A DNA stretch of 64,000 bases from JAFGJQ01 sp052034525 (GTDB lineage: Bacteria; Planctomycetota; Phycisphaerae; UBA1845). The notes under the pieces were generated by a model, which worked only from the letters and a program-made list of their open reading frames with translations, did not search any database and was not told where the DNA came from. Location: assembly GCA_052034525.1 (NCBI GenBank), contig JBPOIK010000191.1, positions 1-64,000 on the forward strand, written 5' to 3'. The position numbers were made by a program, and so were the translations under genes. Every line of letters begins with the position of its first letter. The stretch's first letter is position 1. This document shows positions 44,029 through 52,187 of this stretch, piece by piece.

Positions 44029-45239
44029 GTTCGCAGCGGCGGCAGCGTCGACGAAAGCACATTGGCGATCGGGTCGGCCGGACCGTCGTCGGCGATGGGA
44101 ACGGCCACGAAATCCGCATCCTTTCCGGGCTCCAGCGCACCGACCACCGCGTCCAAGCCCAGGGCCTGCGCACCGTGACGCGTAGCCATGGCCAGCAGCA
44201 CCGGGGGCGGAACGTCCGGATGCACTCGATGGAGATGCCGCAGCTCATCCAACACGGACAGCGACGGATTGGACGCCAGGCTGTCCGTGCCGACGCACAC
44301 GCATACACCGGCGGCCAGCATGTCGCGGAAGCGGTGAGGCGCGTGCCCGAACGCAGCATGGGTCCGCGGACAGTACGCCACACCGGCTCCGGCTTGCGCG
44401 ATCTGCCGGATGTCGTCATCCGACACGTAATTGGCGTGAGCCAGAAGCGTCCGCGGCCCTAACAGGCCGCAAATCGCCAGCAGATCCACCGGGCGTAACC
44501 GTGGGCAGGGGACCGCGTCATCCCATACGCCCAGACGTTCCAGGTACTCTCGCAGGGGCCCGTCGCCGGTGGTGGTGAAGGCCTCCTCATCCGGGGTCTC
44601 CGCCACGTGGATGCACAGCGGCAGGCCGATTCTCCCGGCATGCGAAGCACAACGCCGCAGGTCAACGGGCTCCACCGTATAGGGAGCGTGCGGCGAGAGG
44701 CCGACGCGCAGCCTGTCCGTCGCCACAACACCGTTTGTGGCCGCTTCCAGTTTCGAAAGGAAATCCGCGCGGAGCTTGCCGATCCCAACCACTTCGGCGA
44801 ATAACACCCCTCGCAGCGGAGTGGCCGCCAACACCGGCCCAACGACCGATGGCAGACGCGCAATATCGCCGATCGTCGTTACACCCGCAGCCAGCGATTG
44901 CCGAACGGCCGACTGTACGGCCTGCCGCACCATCGGCTGCGCGTGGGCGTCTGTTCGCAGGGTCCGAACCAGGTTCTCCAGCCAGGGGGTGAAACCCCGA
45001 TCGGTAGGGATCCGATCGGCCAGGTACGACAGCTCGAAATGCGTGTGGGCGTTGACAAACCCGGGAACCAGGGCAACGTCCCCCAGATCTTCAACGTGAT
45101 CGCCGGACACCTCGCCGGCCGGTCCGACCGCGGTGATCCGACCGCCACGCGACGCGATGGCGCCGTTTTCAATCGGCGGACGGCTGACCGGGGCGACGAA
45201 CCGTGCCCGCCATACTCGAACTGGCTGATGCGTTGACAA
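43998..45239 (-). CDS. Amidohydrolase of the cytosine/adenosine deaminase-chlorohydrolase type
   Basis: The 413-residue protein has the metal-dependent hydrolase set: GFVNAHTHFELS (HxH), SPHAPYTV, CIHVAET, LAHANYV and the catalytic GTDSLASN. This places it with TrzN/SsnA/MtaD-like deaminases. The HTHFELS form resembles aminodeoxyfutalosine deaminases of the menaquinone pathway, but that assignment is tentative because no mqn gene is nearby. The start appears to be TTG at 45239. It lies 9 bp after gatA on the same strand and is convergent with the MFS gene. Confidence 0.85.
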   Translation of the reverse strand: MSTHQPVRVWRARFVAPVSRPPIENGAIASRGGRITAVGPAGEVSGDHVEDLGDVALVPGFVNAHTHFELSYLADRIPTDRGFTPWLENLVRTLRTDAHAQPMVRQAVQSAVRQSLAAGVTTIGDIARLPSVVGPVLAATPLRGVLFAEVVGIGKLRADFLSKLEAATNGVVATDRLRVGLSPHAPYTVEPVDLRRCASHAGRIGLPLCIHVAETPDEEAFTTTGDGPLREYLERLGVWDDAVPCPRLRPVDLLAICGLLGPRTLLAHANYVSDDDIRQIAQAGAGVAYCPRTHAAFGHAPHRFRDMLAAGVCVCVGTDSLASNPSLSVLDELRHLHRVHPDVPPPVLLAMATRHGAQALGLDAVVGALEPGKDADFVAVPIADDGPADPIANVLSSTLPPLRTYVRGGPVVL

Positions 45240-45248
45240 GCTTTCGGC

Positions 45249-46706
45249 CTATGTATCCGCTTCCACCGGCGGACGCCGCAGATGATGATCCGTCACACGC
45301 TGGTATTGGTGGGCTGCCGCCAGCAGCATCTCCTCGCCGAACGCCGGCCCCATGAGTTGCAGCCCGATGGGCAGCCCAAGGCTGTCGAACCCGCAGGGGA
45401 CACTGATGGCCGGGATGCCCGCCAGGCTGGCGGCCGCCGTGTACACCTTCGCGGTGCACACGGCCGGCGGGTTGTCCGACCGTTCGCCAAGCCTGAACGC
45501 CGTGGTCGGCGTGGCCGGCGACGCGATCAGGTCTGCCGTCCGGAACGCTTCTTCGAAGTCCTGTCGCACCAGGGTTCGAACCTTGAGCGCTTTGCGATAA
45601 TAGGCGTCATAGCACTCGCTGGACAGCGTGTATGTTCCAAGCAGAATCCGCCGCTTGACTTCCGGGCCGAATCCCTCCCCGCGCGAGGCGGAATACATCT
45701 CGATCAATTCGTCGATGTTTGGCGCTCGGAAGCCATAATGCGCGCCATCGTATCGCGACAGATTGCTGGACGCCTCCGCCGTGACGATCAGGTAGTTGCA
45801 TGCAAGCGCGTACCGCATATGCGGCAGGCGGACTTCCACGAGTTCGGCGCCCTGTTCCCGGAGCGTCGCCAGAGCGCTCTCGACCGCCTTAAGGACTTCG
45901 TCATCCAGCCTGGGGCCGAGCTGCTCGGTCGCGACGCCGATCCGAAGCCCAGTCAAAGGCCGGTCGAGCCCGCCGGCGTAGTCCGGCACGGGACAATCCG
46001 CCGACATGGAATCGCGCGGATCGTGCCCGGCGATCACGCCCAACAGCAGGGCGGCGTCCTCGACCGTCCGAGCGAACGGACCGATCTGATCGAGGCTGCC
46101 GGCGGACGCTACCAGCCCGTATCGAGACACCCGGCCATACGTCGGCTTGAGCCCCACAACGCCACAGAAAGACGCCGGTTGACGAATGGACCCATCGGCG
46201 TCGCTGCCCAGGCCGGCGTCGACCAGGCCCAGTGCCACGGCCGCGGCGGAGCCACCGGACGATCCGCCCGGCACCCGCTGGGCATCCCACGGGTTCCGCG
46301 TGATTGCCAGAGCGCTCGTCTCGGTGCTGCTGCCCAGCCCAAATTCATCCAAGTTGGTCTTGCCGACGATCACGGCGCCGGCCGCTTCCAGGCGGTCCAT
46401 CACATGAGCGTTGTAGGGTGAATGGAAGCCCGCCAGCGTGCGCGACGCGCAGGATGTGACGCCGAACGTGGTGCAGAGATTGTCCGTCACGGCCACCGGC
46501 ACGCCGGCCAGCGGTCCGACGTTCTGGCCGCTGGCGATCGCGGCATCCACATCCCGGGCACGCGCCACCGCCCGGGCATCTTTCACGTGAAGGAACGCCC
46601 CCAGCCCGCCATCCCGGCGTGCGATCGCGTCCAGACAGGTCCGCACCGTCTCTTCCGCGGATTGGGCCCGCTGCCGGATTGCCCGTGCTGTGGCCGCCAG
46701 CGTCAT
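45249..46706 (-). CDS. gatA: GatA-like aspartyl/glutamyl-tRNA amidotransferase subunit A, catalytic lysine replaced
   Basis: GatA releases ammonia from glutamine for conversion of Glu-tRNA(Gln) or Asp-tRNA(Asn). The 485-residue length and gatC directly upstream (9 bp) support the assignment, as do PGGSSGGSAAAVA, SIRQPASFCG, GLKPTYGRVSRYG and RRILLGTYTLS. Of the Ser-cisSer-Lys triad, Ser149 and Ser173 are present. The lysine expected in VA(V/I)KDN is threonine (VAVTDN, Thr74, codon ACG). The usual SDTGGS is SDADGS. Glutaminase activity would be expected to be lost or much reduced. The frame is otherwise intact and well conserved, so this is not a decayed pseudogene. gatB is not in the window. 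Confidence 0.88.
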   Translation of the reverse strand: MTLAATARAIRQRAQSAEETVRTCLDAIARRDGGLGAFLHVKDARAVARARDVDAAIASGQNVGPLAGVPVAVTDNLCTTFGVTSCASRTLAGFHSPYNAHVMDRLEAAGAVIVGKTNLDEFGLGSSTETSALAITRNPWDAQRVPGGSSGGSAAAVALGLVDAGLGSDADGSIRQPASFCGVVGLKPTYGRVSRYGLVASAGSLDQIGPFARTVEDAALLLGVIAGHDPRDSMSADCPVPDYAGGLDRPLTGLRIGVATEQLGPRLDDEVLKAVESALATLREQGAELVEVRLPHMRYALACNYLIVTAEASSNLSRYDGAHYGFRAPNIDELIEMYSASRGEGFGPEVKRRILLGTYTLSSECYDAYYRKALKVRTLVRQDFEEAFRTADLIASPATPTTAFRLGERSDNPPAVCTAKVYTAAASLAGIPAISVPCGFDSLGLPIGLQLMGPAFGEEMLLAAAHQYQRVTDHHLRRPPVEADT

Positions 46707-46715
46707 GGGCTCTGC

Positions 46716-47021
46716 TCACGCACTATCCTGGTCCAGCACCTTGGGTACGCGGAAGAAGGTGTCCTGCCGCTGGGGAGCGTTGCCCAGCACGGCCTGCGGC
46801 CCGAGCGACGGCCGGACCTCATCCGCCCGCAGCACGTTGAGGGCGGCCAGCACGTGCTCGGTGGGCGGGACGCCCTGAGTGTCTACCTCGGCCAGCAGGT
46901 CCAGGTACGTGAAAACGGAGGACAACTCCGAAGCGAACCGCGACAGCTCTGCGTCCGTCACGTTCAGCCGTGACCGCATGGCGATGTGCCGGACCAGAGC
47001 TTCGTCGATTCGGGCGCCCAA
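46716..47021 (-). CDS. gatC: GatC, aspartyl/glutamyl-tRNA amidotransferase subunit C
   Basis: The small scaffold subunit wraps around GatA and GatB. Family motifs are RHIAMRSRLNVTDAEL, VDTQGVPPTEHV, LRADEVRPSLG and FFRVPKV. I place the start at TTG 47021, giving 101 residues. The ATG at 47087 would begin upstream of the rho-independent terminator at 47041-47069 and add residues with no family resemblance. It is first in a gatC-gatA-amidohydrolase operon. Confidence 0.88.
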   Translation of the reverse strand: MGARIDEALVRHIAMRSRLNVTDAELSRFASELSSVFTYLDLLAEVDTQGVPPTEHVLAALNVLRADEVRPSLGPQAVLGNAPQRQDTFFRVPKVLDQDSA

Positions 47022-47040
47022 GAGAAATCGCTCTGCGAAG

Positions 47041-47069
47041 AAAAAAGGCGAGACGCCCGGCGCCTCGCC
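47041..47069 (-). terminator. Rho-independent terminator after rpmB
   Basis: On the minus strand, GGCGAGGCG (47069-47061), loop of 5, CGTCTCGCC (47055-47047), with one G-U pair, is followed by six T residues (47046-47041). It stands 54 bp after the rpmB stop and just before gatC. Confidence 0.85.
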
Positions 47070-47123
47070 AGAGAATCGCACATACACCCGCTCATGCCGG
47101 AACGTCCCAATCGTTCCGTGGGG

Positions 47124-47393
47124 CTATTCGGCTGGCGCGGTTTCCGGTGGCGACCAGTTCCGTTTGGGCGGCTTGACGACCAATCCCATCCGAATGGCCT
47201 TCACAGACACCTTGATCCGGCAGACCCTGCCGTCCACCAAGGCCCGCACCCGCTGAATATTCGGTTGGAACGTCCGCTTGGTCTTGCCCGTGACCTTCCG
47301 TCCGACGCCGCCGAGGTATTTGGCTTTTCCCCGATGGGTGTACTGCCGTCCCGCACGGGTCTTCTTGCCGGTATAATAGCACACGCGTGGCAT
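47124..47393 (-). CDS. rpmB: 50S ribosomal protein L28
   Basis: The 89-residue basic protein begins MPRVCYYTGKKT and contains HRGKAKYLGG and TKRTFQPNIQRVRAL, the L28 pattern. It binds 23S rRNA in the large subunit. The N-terminal CYYTG replaces the zinc-type CxxC seen in some L28 proteins. The ATG has GGAG upstream, a promoter 60-85 bp upstream and its own terminator, so it is monocistronic. It is divergent from the ECF sigma gene. Confidence 0.96.
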   Translation of the reverse strand: MPRVCYYTGKKTRAGRQYTHRGKAKYLGGVGRKVTGKTKRTFQPNIQRVRALVDGRVCRIKVSVKAIRMGLVVKPPKRNWSPPETAPAE

Positions 47394-47451
47394 GGTTCTT
47401 GATCTCCGCGATACAAGCCCCCGGACCCTGCCGGGGACCGGAGAATCCCAT

Positions 47452-47479
47452 AGTGTAGGGCCTTTGATACGCTTTTCAA
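47452..47479 (-). promoter_or_regulatory. Sigma-70 type promoter for rpmB
   Basis: On the minus strand TTGAAA (47479-47474), 16 bp, TACACT (47457-47452). The predicted start near 47445 gives a leader of about 50 nt. Confidence 0.6.
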
Positions 47480-47511
47480 CCCCCGGAAATGGACTTTCCC
47501 GGGAGGACCCG

Positions 47512-47538
47512 GGCCGGCCCGCAATATGCAGGCCGGCC
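47512..47538 (+). repeat. GC-rich inverted repeat upstream of the ECF sigma gene
   Basis: GGCCGGCC (47512-47519), an 11-nt loop and GGCCGGCC (47531-47538) form a perfect 8-bp stem ending 24 bp before the sigma ATG. It could block read-through or serve as a regulatory palindrome. Confidence 0.5.
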
Positions 47539-47562
47539 GGGCGTTAGGCGCTCGGGACAGAC

Positions 47563-48156
47563 ATGGAAATGGACGACCAGACGACCCTGATCGAGCGGGC
47601 CCGGCAGGGCGAACCGTCAGCGTACGACGCCCTCGTCGACCAGTACGCCAACCGTCTGTTTGGCTTCCTTTTTCGAATGACCGGCTCCCGAACGGACGCG
47701 GAAGACCTGTTACAGGACCTGTTTGTCCGAGTGGTTCGGACCCTGCCCCGCTACGAACACCGCGGGAACCTGGAGAGCTGGCTTTTCCGTATCGCGGCCA
47801 ACCTGGGCAGAGACCATATCCGACGGGCCCGGCGACGGCCTGCTGTCCAGTCCCTGCTGTCTGATGCGGACGCCAAGACCGTGGAGGCGGGGGCCTGGGA
47901 GGCGATAGACGGCCGAACTGCCTCAGCGAGCCCCTCCGGCGGCCTGGAGAGGCAGGAGGAGGCCGACGCCCTTCAGCGGGGTCTGGCCTCTCTGCCGGAG
48001 CCTGAACGAGAGGTGATCATGCTCCGACACTTCTCCGAGATGACCTTCGCCCAGATCGCCGAGATCATGGGTACGCCTCTGGGAACGGCCTTGGCCCGGG
48101 CCCATCGCGGATTGGCCAGGCTGCGAAAGGAGATGGAGGCTGGGGATGACGCCTGA
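47563..48156 (+). CDS. ECF-type RNA polymerase sigma factor
   Basis: The 197-residue protein has region 2 (about 15-95: DALVDQYANRLFGFLFRM, DAEDLLQDLFVRV, NLESWLFRIAANLGRD) and region 4 (about 135-190: LPEPEREVIMLRHFSEMTFAQIAEIMG, LARAHRGLARLR), the standard sigma-70 family ECF layout. It redirects RNA polymerase in response to an envelope or stress signal. Its stop overlaps by 11 bp the start of a single-pass membrane protein that is probably its anti-sigma factor. I saw no clear autoregulatory ECF promoter. Confidence 0.93.
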   Translation: MEMDDQTTLIERARQGEPSAYDALVDQYANRLFGFLFRMTGSRTDAEDLLQDLFVRVVRTLPRYEHRGNLESWLFRIAANLGRDHIRRARRRPAVQSLLSDADAKTVEAGAWEAIDGRTASASPSGGLERQEEADALQRGLASLPEPEREVIMLRHFSEMTFAQIAEIMGTPLGTALARAHRGLARLRKEMEAGDDA

Positions 48157-48802
48157 GGAACGCCGAATGATGGCGGAGATCGAGCGGGCCGAGCAGTGGT
48201 TGAAGGACCATGCCCCCGCCACGCCCGGCCCTGGGTCACTCGAACATCTCAAACTCCAGATCCGGATCGCCGCGGACGAGTTGCGTTTGCAGGGCATCTC
48301 GACGGTTCGGGTCGATCCGGCCTGTCTGGCCCGGGTCAAACGGGCAGTTCGGGTTGAGCTGGCGGGCGGGGCGCCTCCGGCCGGCCGGCGCCGGGTCCAC
48401 CGCCTGATTCCTTTGTGGGTCGGCGGACCGGCGGCAATCGCGGCTGTCGTGGCGATGGTCGTGATGCTCCATCGCCCGACGGGGAGTCCCGCTCCTCAGG
48501 TTTCTTTGAGCGCACTGGATGCGCTGCTGGAGTATGCGGAGGAGAGCATGGCAGACCCGGTTCACGCGGTGTCTTTGCCGAACCTGGATGCACTGGAAGA
48601 AGAGTTACTCGGGTTTGCCGAGAGCGCGGCGATTCAAAACGGCTACGATGAGACGGAGACCCCGTCCGCTCCCCTGTGGGAGAAGCTGCGCGATGAGTTG
48701 GATTCCCTGAAAACGCCGGGCGCTGTTTTGCAGGCGGGAGAAGACTACACATGGTATGCGGCAGGTTCTTTCGATTCGGAATCGTGGCGCTGGCCGGCCT
48801 GA
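48146..48802 (+). CDS. Probable membrane anti-sigma factor
   Basis: The 218-residue protein has a cytoplasmic N-terminus with helices (about 1-85), one membrane segment (about 91-108) and an acidic periplasmic region (about 110-218). The topology and the 11-bp overlap with the ECF sigma gene make an anti-sigma role likely. The zinc-binding HxxxCxxC of ZAS-type anti-sigma factors is not present, so this is inference from position and topology. Its end overlaps the next gene by 52 bp in another frame. Confidence 0.65.
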   Translation: MTPEERRMMAEIERAEQWLKDHAPATPGPGSLEHLKLQIRIAADELRLQGISTVRVDPACLARVKRAVRVELAGGAPPAGRRRVHRLIPLWVGGPAAIAAVVAMVVMLHRPTGSPAPQVSLSALDALLEYAEESMADPVHAVSLPNLDALEEELLGFAESAAIQNGYDETETPSAPLWEKLRDELDSLKTPGAVLQAGEDYTWYAAGSFDSESWRWPA

Positions 48803-49581
48803 GCCTGTTGGCAGTCTCGGCGGTGCGAAGTGACCAAGGAGTCTCCCCGCGGCCGGATCAGCCGGAGATCGCGGCTTCCCGACCGGCGGATGCCGAACCA
48901 GCGGCCGATTCATCGGACGCGGATCGTTCCCACCGGACGCCCGGACCGTGGTCTGGTCGTCGCCCCCGCGACCACCGACACGGACCGGATCGCCGCCCCT
49001 CGGAGCGCTGGGGGGAATTGGAACGCCAGAAGGTCCGGGACTTCATCGACACGCATTTTCCGGAGGCCGCACAGGAACTTCGCAGTCGCTCAGAGCAGAA
49101 TCCGCAAATGGGCGAACGAATCCTCTCAACCCTCATGCCGGAGATGACGCGACTGCTTCGATCATATGAGGAGGACCCGCCGGATTTGTTCAATCTCCGC
49201 CTGGAATCGGCCAAGAACGAGATGGCCATGCGCAGGCTCATGCGTGAGTATCGACACGCATCCGGCGAAGACCGCGACCGGATTCGCGAGGCGATGCGGC
49301 AACACGTCGTCCGCGACGTCCAGCTTCGCGAGGAGATCGGCCGACAGGAACTCCGCCGTCTGGAAGAGGGCGTTGAACGGCTCCGCGCGCGTCTGGATGA
49401 GATGGACGCCAGGCGAGACGAGATCATCGAAGAGGAGTTGGAGCTGCGGCTGCGAGCCAGGCCGCCGGGCCGTGGTCCAGGCCACTCGGAGCAGCCGCCG
49501 CGAAGCCCGCGTGGCCGGTGGGGCCGCCCCGATTCATCCCTCCCGGCGCCGCCTCTGCCGCCGGACGTACCACCGGCGTGA
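48751..49581 (+). CDS. Exported coiled-coil protein in the ECF cassette
   Basis: The 276-residue protein has a signal peptide (cleavage near residue 26) and a Pro/Arg/Asp-rich linker. A long charged helical region (about 90-235) is rich in Glu and Arg with heptad character and motifs such as RLMREYRHASGEDRDRIREA. A Pro-rich tail ends the chain. It resembles periplasmic Spy/CpxP-like sensors in general features only. Position after sigma and anti-sigma suggests it senses or is controlled by the system. Its 5' end overlaps the anti-sigma gene by 52 bp and its 3' end overlaps the opposite-strand lipoprotein gene by 158 bp. Confidence 0.65.
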   Translation: MVCGRFFRFGIVALAGLSLLAVSAVRSDQGVSPRPDQPEIAASRPADAEPAADSSDADRSHRTPGPWSGRRPRDHRHGPDRRPSERWGELERQKVRDFIDTHFPEAAQELRSRSEQNPQMGERILSTLMPEMTRLLRSYEEDPPDLFNLRLESAKNEMAMRRLMREYRHASGEDRDRIREAMRQHVVRDVQLREEIGRQELRRLEEGVERLRARLDEMDARRDEIIEEELELRLRARPPGRGPGHSEQPPRSPRGRWGRPDSSLPAPPLPPDVPPA

Positions 49582-50452
49582 CCCGGGCCGCGCCGGTGTG
49601 TTCCCCGTTCTGTGGGGGCGGAGCTGCGATCGGGAACAGTCGAACCCGCACCGTCTCCGTGGCGTGTTCGATCGAGAGAACCCGCAGCCTGTATTGAGAG
49701 CCGGATCGACCGGCCACGGACGCTTCTTCTCCCGGTTTGAGGTGTCGGGCTCTGAGCACCCGCCGGTCGCCGCGGTAGATGCTCAAATCGGCCCCCCGGA
49801 AGCGATCCGCATCGCTGACCTCCACGCTCAGTCCGTCGCACAGAGCCGCGCGCCGCGGGCGCCGACGATCTTTGCGGCTGACCGTGGTCTCCGCCACGCT
49901 GCCCACGTAGGAGGATGATTCCGCCGGTCCTGCCTGTTCCGGCGTGGCAGAAAGGCTCGCGTCGGATTCCAACTCTGCGGGTGAATCGGAGCTGCCCGCC
50001 GCCTCTTCCTGGATCAGAATCGACACACGCCCGACCTGCAACGACCGCTCGCCGCCCCGCAGCCAGGCCATTCGGGCCGCTTCGGCGGTCTCGGGATGCT
50101 GGAGGCCAATCTGTTCGATCGCGGTGAGGGCTGCCGCGTCGGCCGGGTCGATCAGAAGAGCCCGCATGTAGTAACGCCACGCCTGATCGAAGGCATCTTG
50201 CGCTTCGAACGCATGGGCTGTCCGCTTCCAGTGCTGCGCGGCGTGGGGGGCGACGCGGGCCATAGCCCGTGCCACGGAGCGGTTCGCCGGCGATTGTCGA
50301 GCGGCGGCCGCGTAGATCGCGTAGGCCTCGTAGTACTCTCCTCTTTTCTCGGCCGTCTTTCCCCTGCTCAGCGCGCCGACTGCCACGCACCCGCTGACGG
50401 CCAGCAGGCTCATCCCCGCCAGCGCGCGTGCGACCCACTGCACGCAACCCAT
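49424..50452 (-). CDS. TPR-containing lipoprotein
   Basis: From the ATG at 50452 the product is 342 residues with a lipoprotein signal (LLAVSGC). TPR-like helices follow (about 30-130: KRGEYYEAYAIYAAAARQSP, AWRYYMRALLIDPADA). After a Ser/Glu-rich linker is a small beta-domain (about 215-290). The tail is Ala/Gly/Pro-rich, and its last 158 bases lie opposite the coding end of the ECF-cassette coiled-coil gene. The function is unknown. It is divergent from ffh. The real stop could be as annotated, since no earlier in-frame stop exists. Confidence 0.68.
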   Translation of the reverse strand: MGCVQWVARALAGMSLLAVSGCVAVGALSRGKTAEKRGEYYEAYAIYAAAARQSPANRSVARAMARVAPHAAQHWKRTAHAFEAQDAFDQAWRYYMRALLIDPADAAALTAIEQIGLQHPETAEAARMAWLRGGERSLQVGRVSILIQEEAAGSSDSPAELESDASLSATPEQAGPAESSSYVGSVAETTVSRKDRRRPRRAALCDGLSVEVSDADRFRGADLSIYRGDRRVLRARHLKPGEEASVAGRSGSQYRLRVLSIEHATETVRVRLFPIAAPPPQNGEHTGAARVTPVVRPAAEAAPGGMNRGGPTGHAGFAAAAPSGLDHGPAAWLAAAAPTPLR

Positions 50453-50662
50453 TCTGCCCACGGTCGTTGCCACTCTCAGCACCCCAGTTCGTCCGGACGC
50501 AGGGTCTGCCCTTCGATTCCACAAAGCGCTGGAAGTCTAACACGGCGACGTTGAGTTGCGAAGCCATTTGCCCCGTACGGCGGATGGCGGTAAAAGAGGG
50601 TGAATCAGTCGGCCGTCTTGCGGCCGCGGCGGCCCCCGGGATAGCGAGGTTCAACGGAGCTC

Positions 50663-52099
50663 ATGTTCGATACCCTCACGGAACGGTTCGGCGACATCTT
50701 CCGCTCCATGCGCGGGCGCGGACGCATCACCGAGGACAACATCGACGAGGCTATGCGGGCGATCCGAACGGCCCTGCTGGAGGCCGACGTGCATGTAGAG
50801 GTGGCACGCGGTTTCTGCGAGGAGGTGCGCAACAAGGCGATCGGGCAGGAAGTCATCCGCACCCTCAAGCCGGACCAGCTCATGTGGAAAATCGTGCACG
50901 ACGAGCTGGTCAACCTGATGGGACCGGTGGATCCGCGCATTCCGTTCGCCACCCCCGGCCCGACGGTGCTGCTGCTGGCCGGTCTCCAGGGCTCCGGCAA
51001 GACGACCACCTGCGGCAAACTGGCCGGCCTGATTCTCAAGCGGGCCAAACGGCCGCTCCTGGTCGCCGCCGACCTGAAGCGCCCGGCCGCCATCGACCAG
51101 TTGGAAGTCGTCGGCGGACAGGTGGGCGTGCCGGTCTACACCGAACGCGGACACCTCAGCGCGGTGAAGGTCTGTCGCAACGGCATCCTCCACGCGAAGA
51201 AAACCGATCGGGACGTGGTGATTCTGGACACGGCCGGCCGCCTGGCTATTGACGAGGAAATGATGGCAGAGGTGGCGCAGGTCGCCACCACGTGCGCGCC
51301 GCACCAGATTTACCTTGTCCTGGACGCCATGACGGGCCAAGACGCCGTCGCCACCGCCAAGGCCTTCAACGACCGGCTCGAGCTGGACGGTCTGATCCTC
51401 ACGAAGTTTGACAGCGACACGCGCGGCGGGGCGGCCCTGTCGGCCAAACGTATCACCGGCAAGCCGATCAAATTTATCGGCGTGGGCGAGAAGCTTGACG
51501 CGTTGGAGCCGTTTCATCCCGACCGGATCGCCGGGCGCATTCTCGGGGCGGGCGACATGCTGAGCCTGGTCGAGAAGGCGCAGGAGCAATACGACGCGCA
51601 GGAGGCGGCCAAGCTCGAGAAGAAGATGGCCAAGGGCCAGATGACCCTTGAGGACTTCTTGGCCCAGCTCCGCAAGGTCCAGAAGATGGGTTCCATGCGC
51701 GACATGCTCAAAAAGATCCCCGGACTGGGCGGGCAGATTCCCGATGCCGAGATTGATGAAGGCGAAATCGCGCGTTTCGAAGCGATCATTCTCTCCATGA
51801 CGCCGAAAGAGCGGGCCAAGCCGGCCTTGATCGATCACTCTCGGCGGCGCCGCATCGCCAGGGGCAGCGGAACCGAACCGCAGGACGTGAACGGGCTGGT
51901 GAAGGCCTTCGGCCAGATGCGGGACGCAATGAAGATGATGGCAGGCCGGTCGATGCTCGATCGGATGCGGATCACCTCGAGCCTGTCGCAGATGATGGCC
52001 GGCGGCGGAACCTTCAAGGCCAAAGGCAGCACGGCCGCCAGCCGACGTCAAATATCGAAAAAGGACCGGCGCAAGGCGAGAAAACGCGGGCGACGTTGA
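50663..52099 (+). CDS. ffh: Signal recognition particle protein
   Basis: This GTPase binds SRP RNA and signal sequences and targets ribosomes to FtsY at the membrane. The 478-residue protein has the N domain (1-85), the G domain with G1 GLQGSGKT (107-114), G3 DTAGR and G4 TKFD, and the Met-rich M domain (about 325-445: DMLKKIPGLGG, MTPKERAKPALID, GSGTEPQDVN). A strongly basic tail ends the chain. The start has GGAG upstream. It is monocistronic and convergent with the dGTPase-like gene. Confidence 0.97.
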   Translation: MFDTLTERFGDIFRSMRGRGRITEDNIDEAMRAIRTALLEADVHVEVARGFCEEVRNKAIGQEVIRTLKPDQLMWKIVHDELVNLMGPVDPRIPFATPGPTVLLLAGLQGSGKTTTCGKLAGLILKRAKRPLLVAADLKRPAAIDQLEVVGGQVGVPVYTERGHLSAVKVCRNGILHAKKTDRDVVILDTAGRLAIDEEMMAEVAQVATTCAPHQIYLVLDAMTGQDAVATAKAFNDRLELDGLILTKFDSDTRGGAALSAKRITGKPIKFIGVGEKLDALEPFHPDRIAGRILGAGDMLSLVEKAQEQYDAQEAAKLEKKMAKGQMTLEDFLAQLRKVQKMGSMRDMLKKIPGLGGQIPDAEIDEGEIARFEAIILSMTPKERAKPALIDHSRRRRIARGSGTEPQDVNGLVKAFGQMRDAMKMMAGRSMLDRMRITSSLSQMMAGGGTFKAKGSTAASRRQISKKDRRKARKRGRR

Positions 52100-52187
52100 T
52101 TTCCGAGTCCCGCGCCACACCGCGCGAAGCCCCCCGCCGGGTCGGTCCCGGGATGGAATACGCGGGCCGGCCGCCGACACATATGGG

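Noticed and set aside
47087..47120. ATG 47087 as the gatC start
   Set aside because: It would place the start before a rho-independent terminator and add residues unlike GatC.
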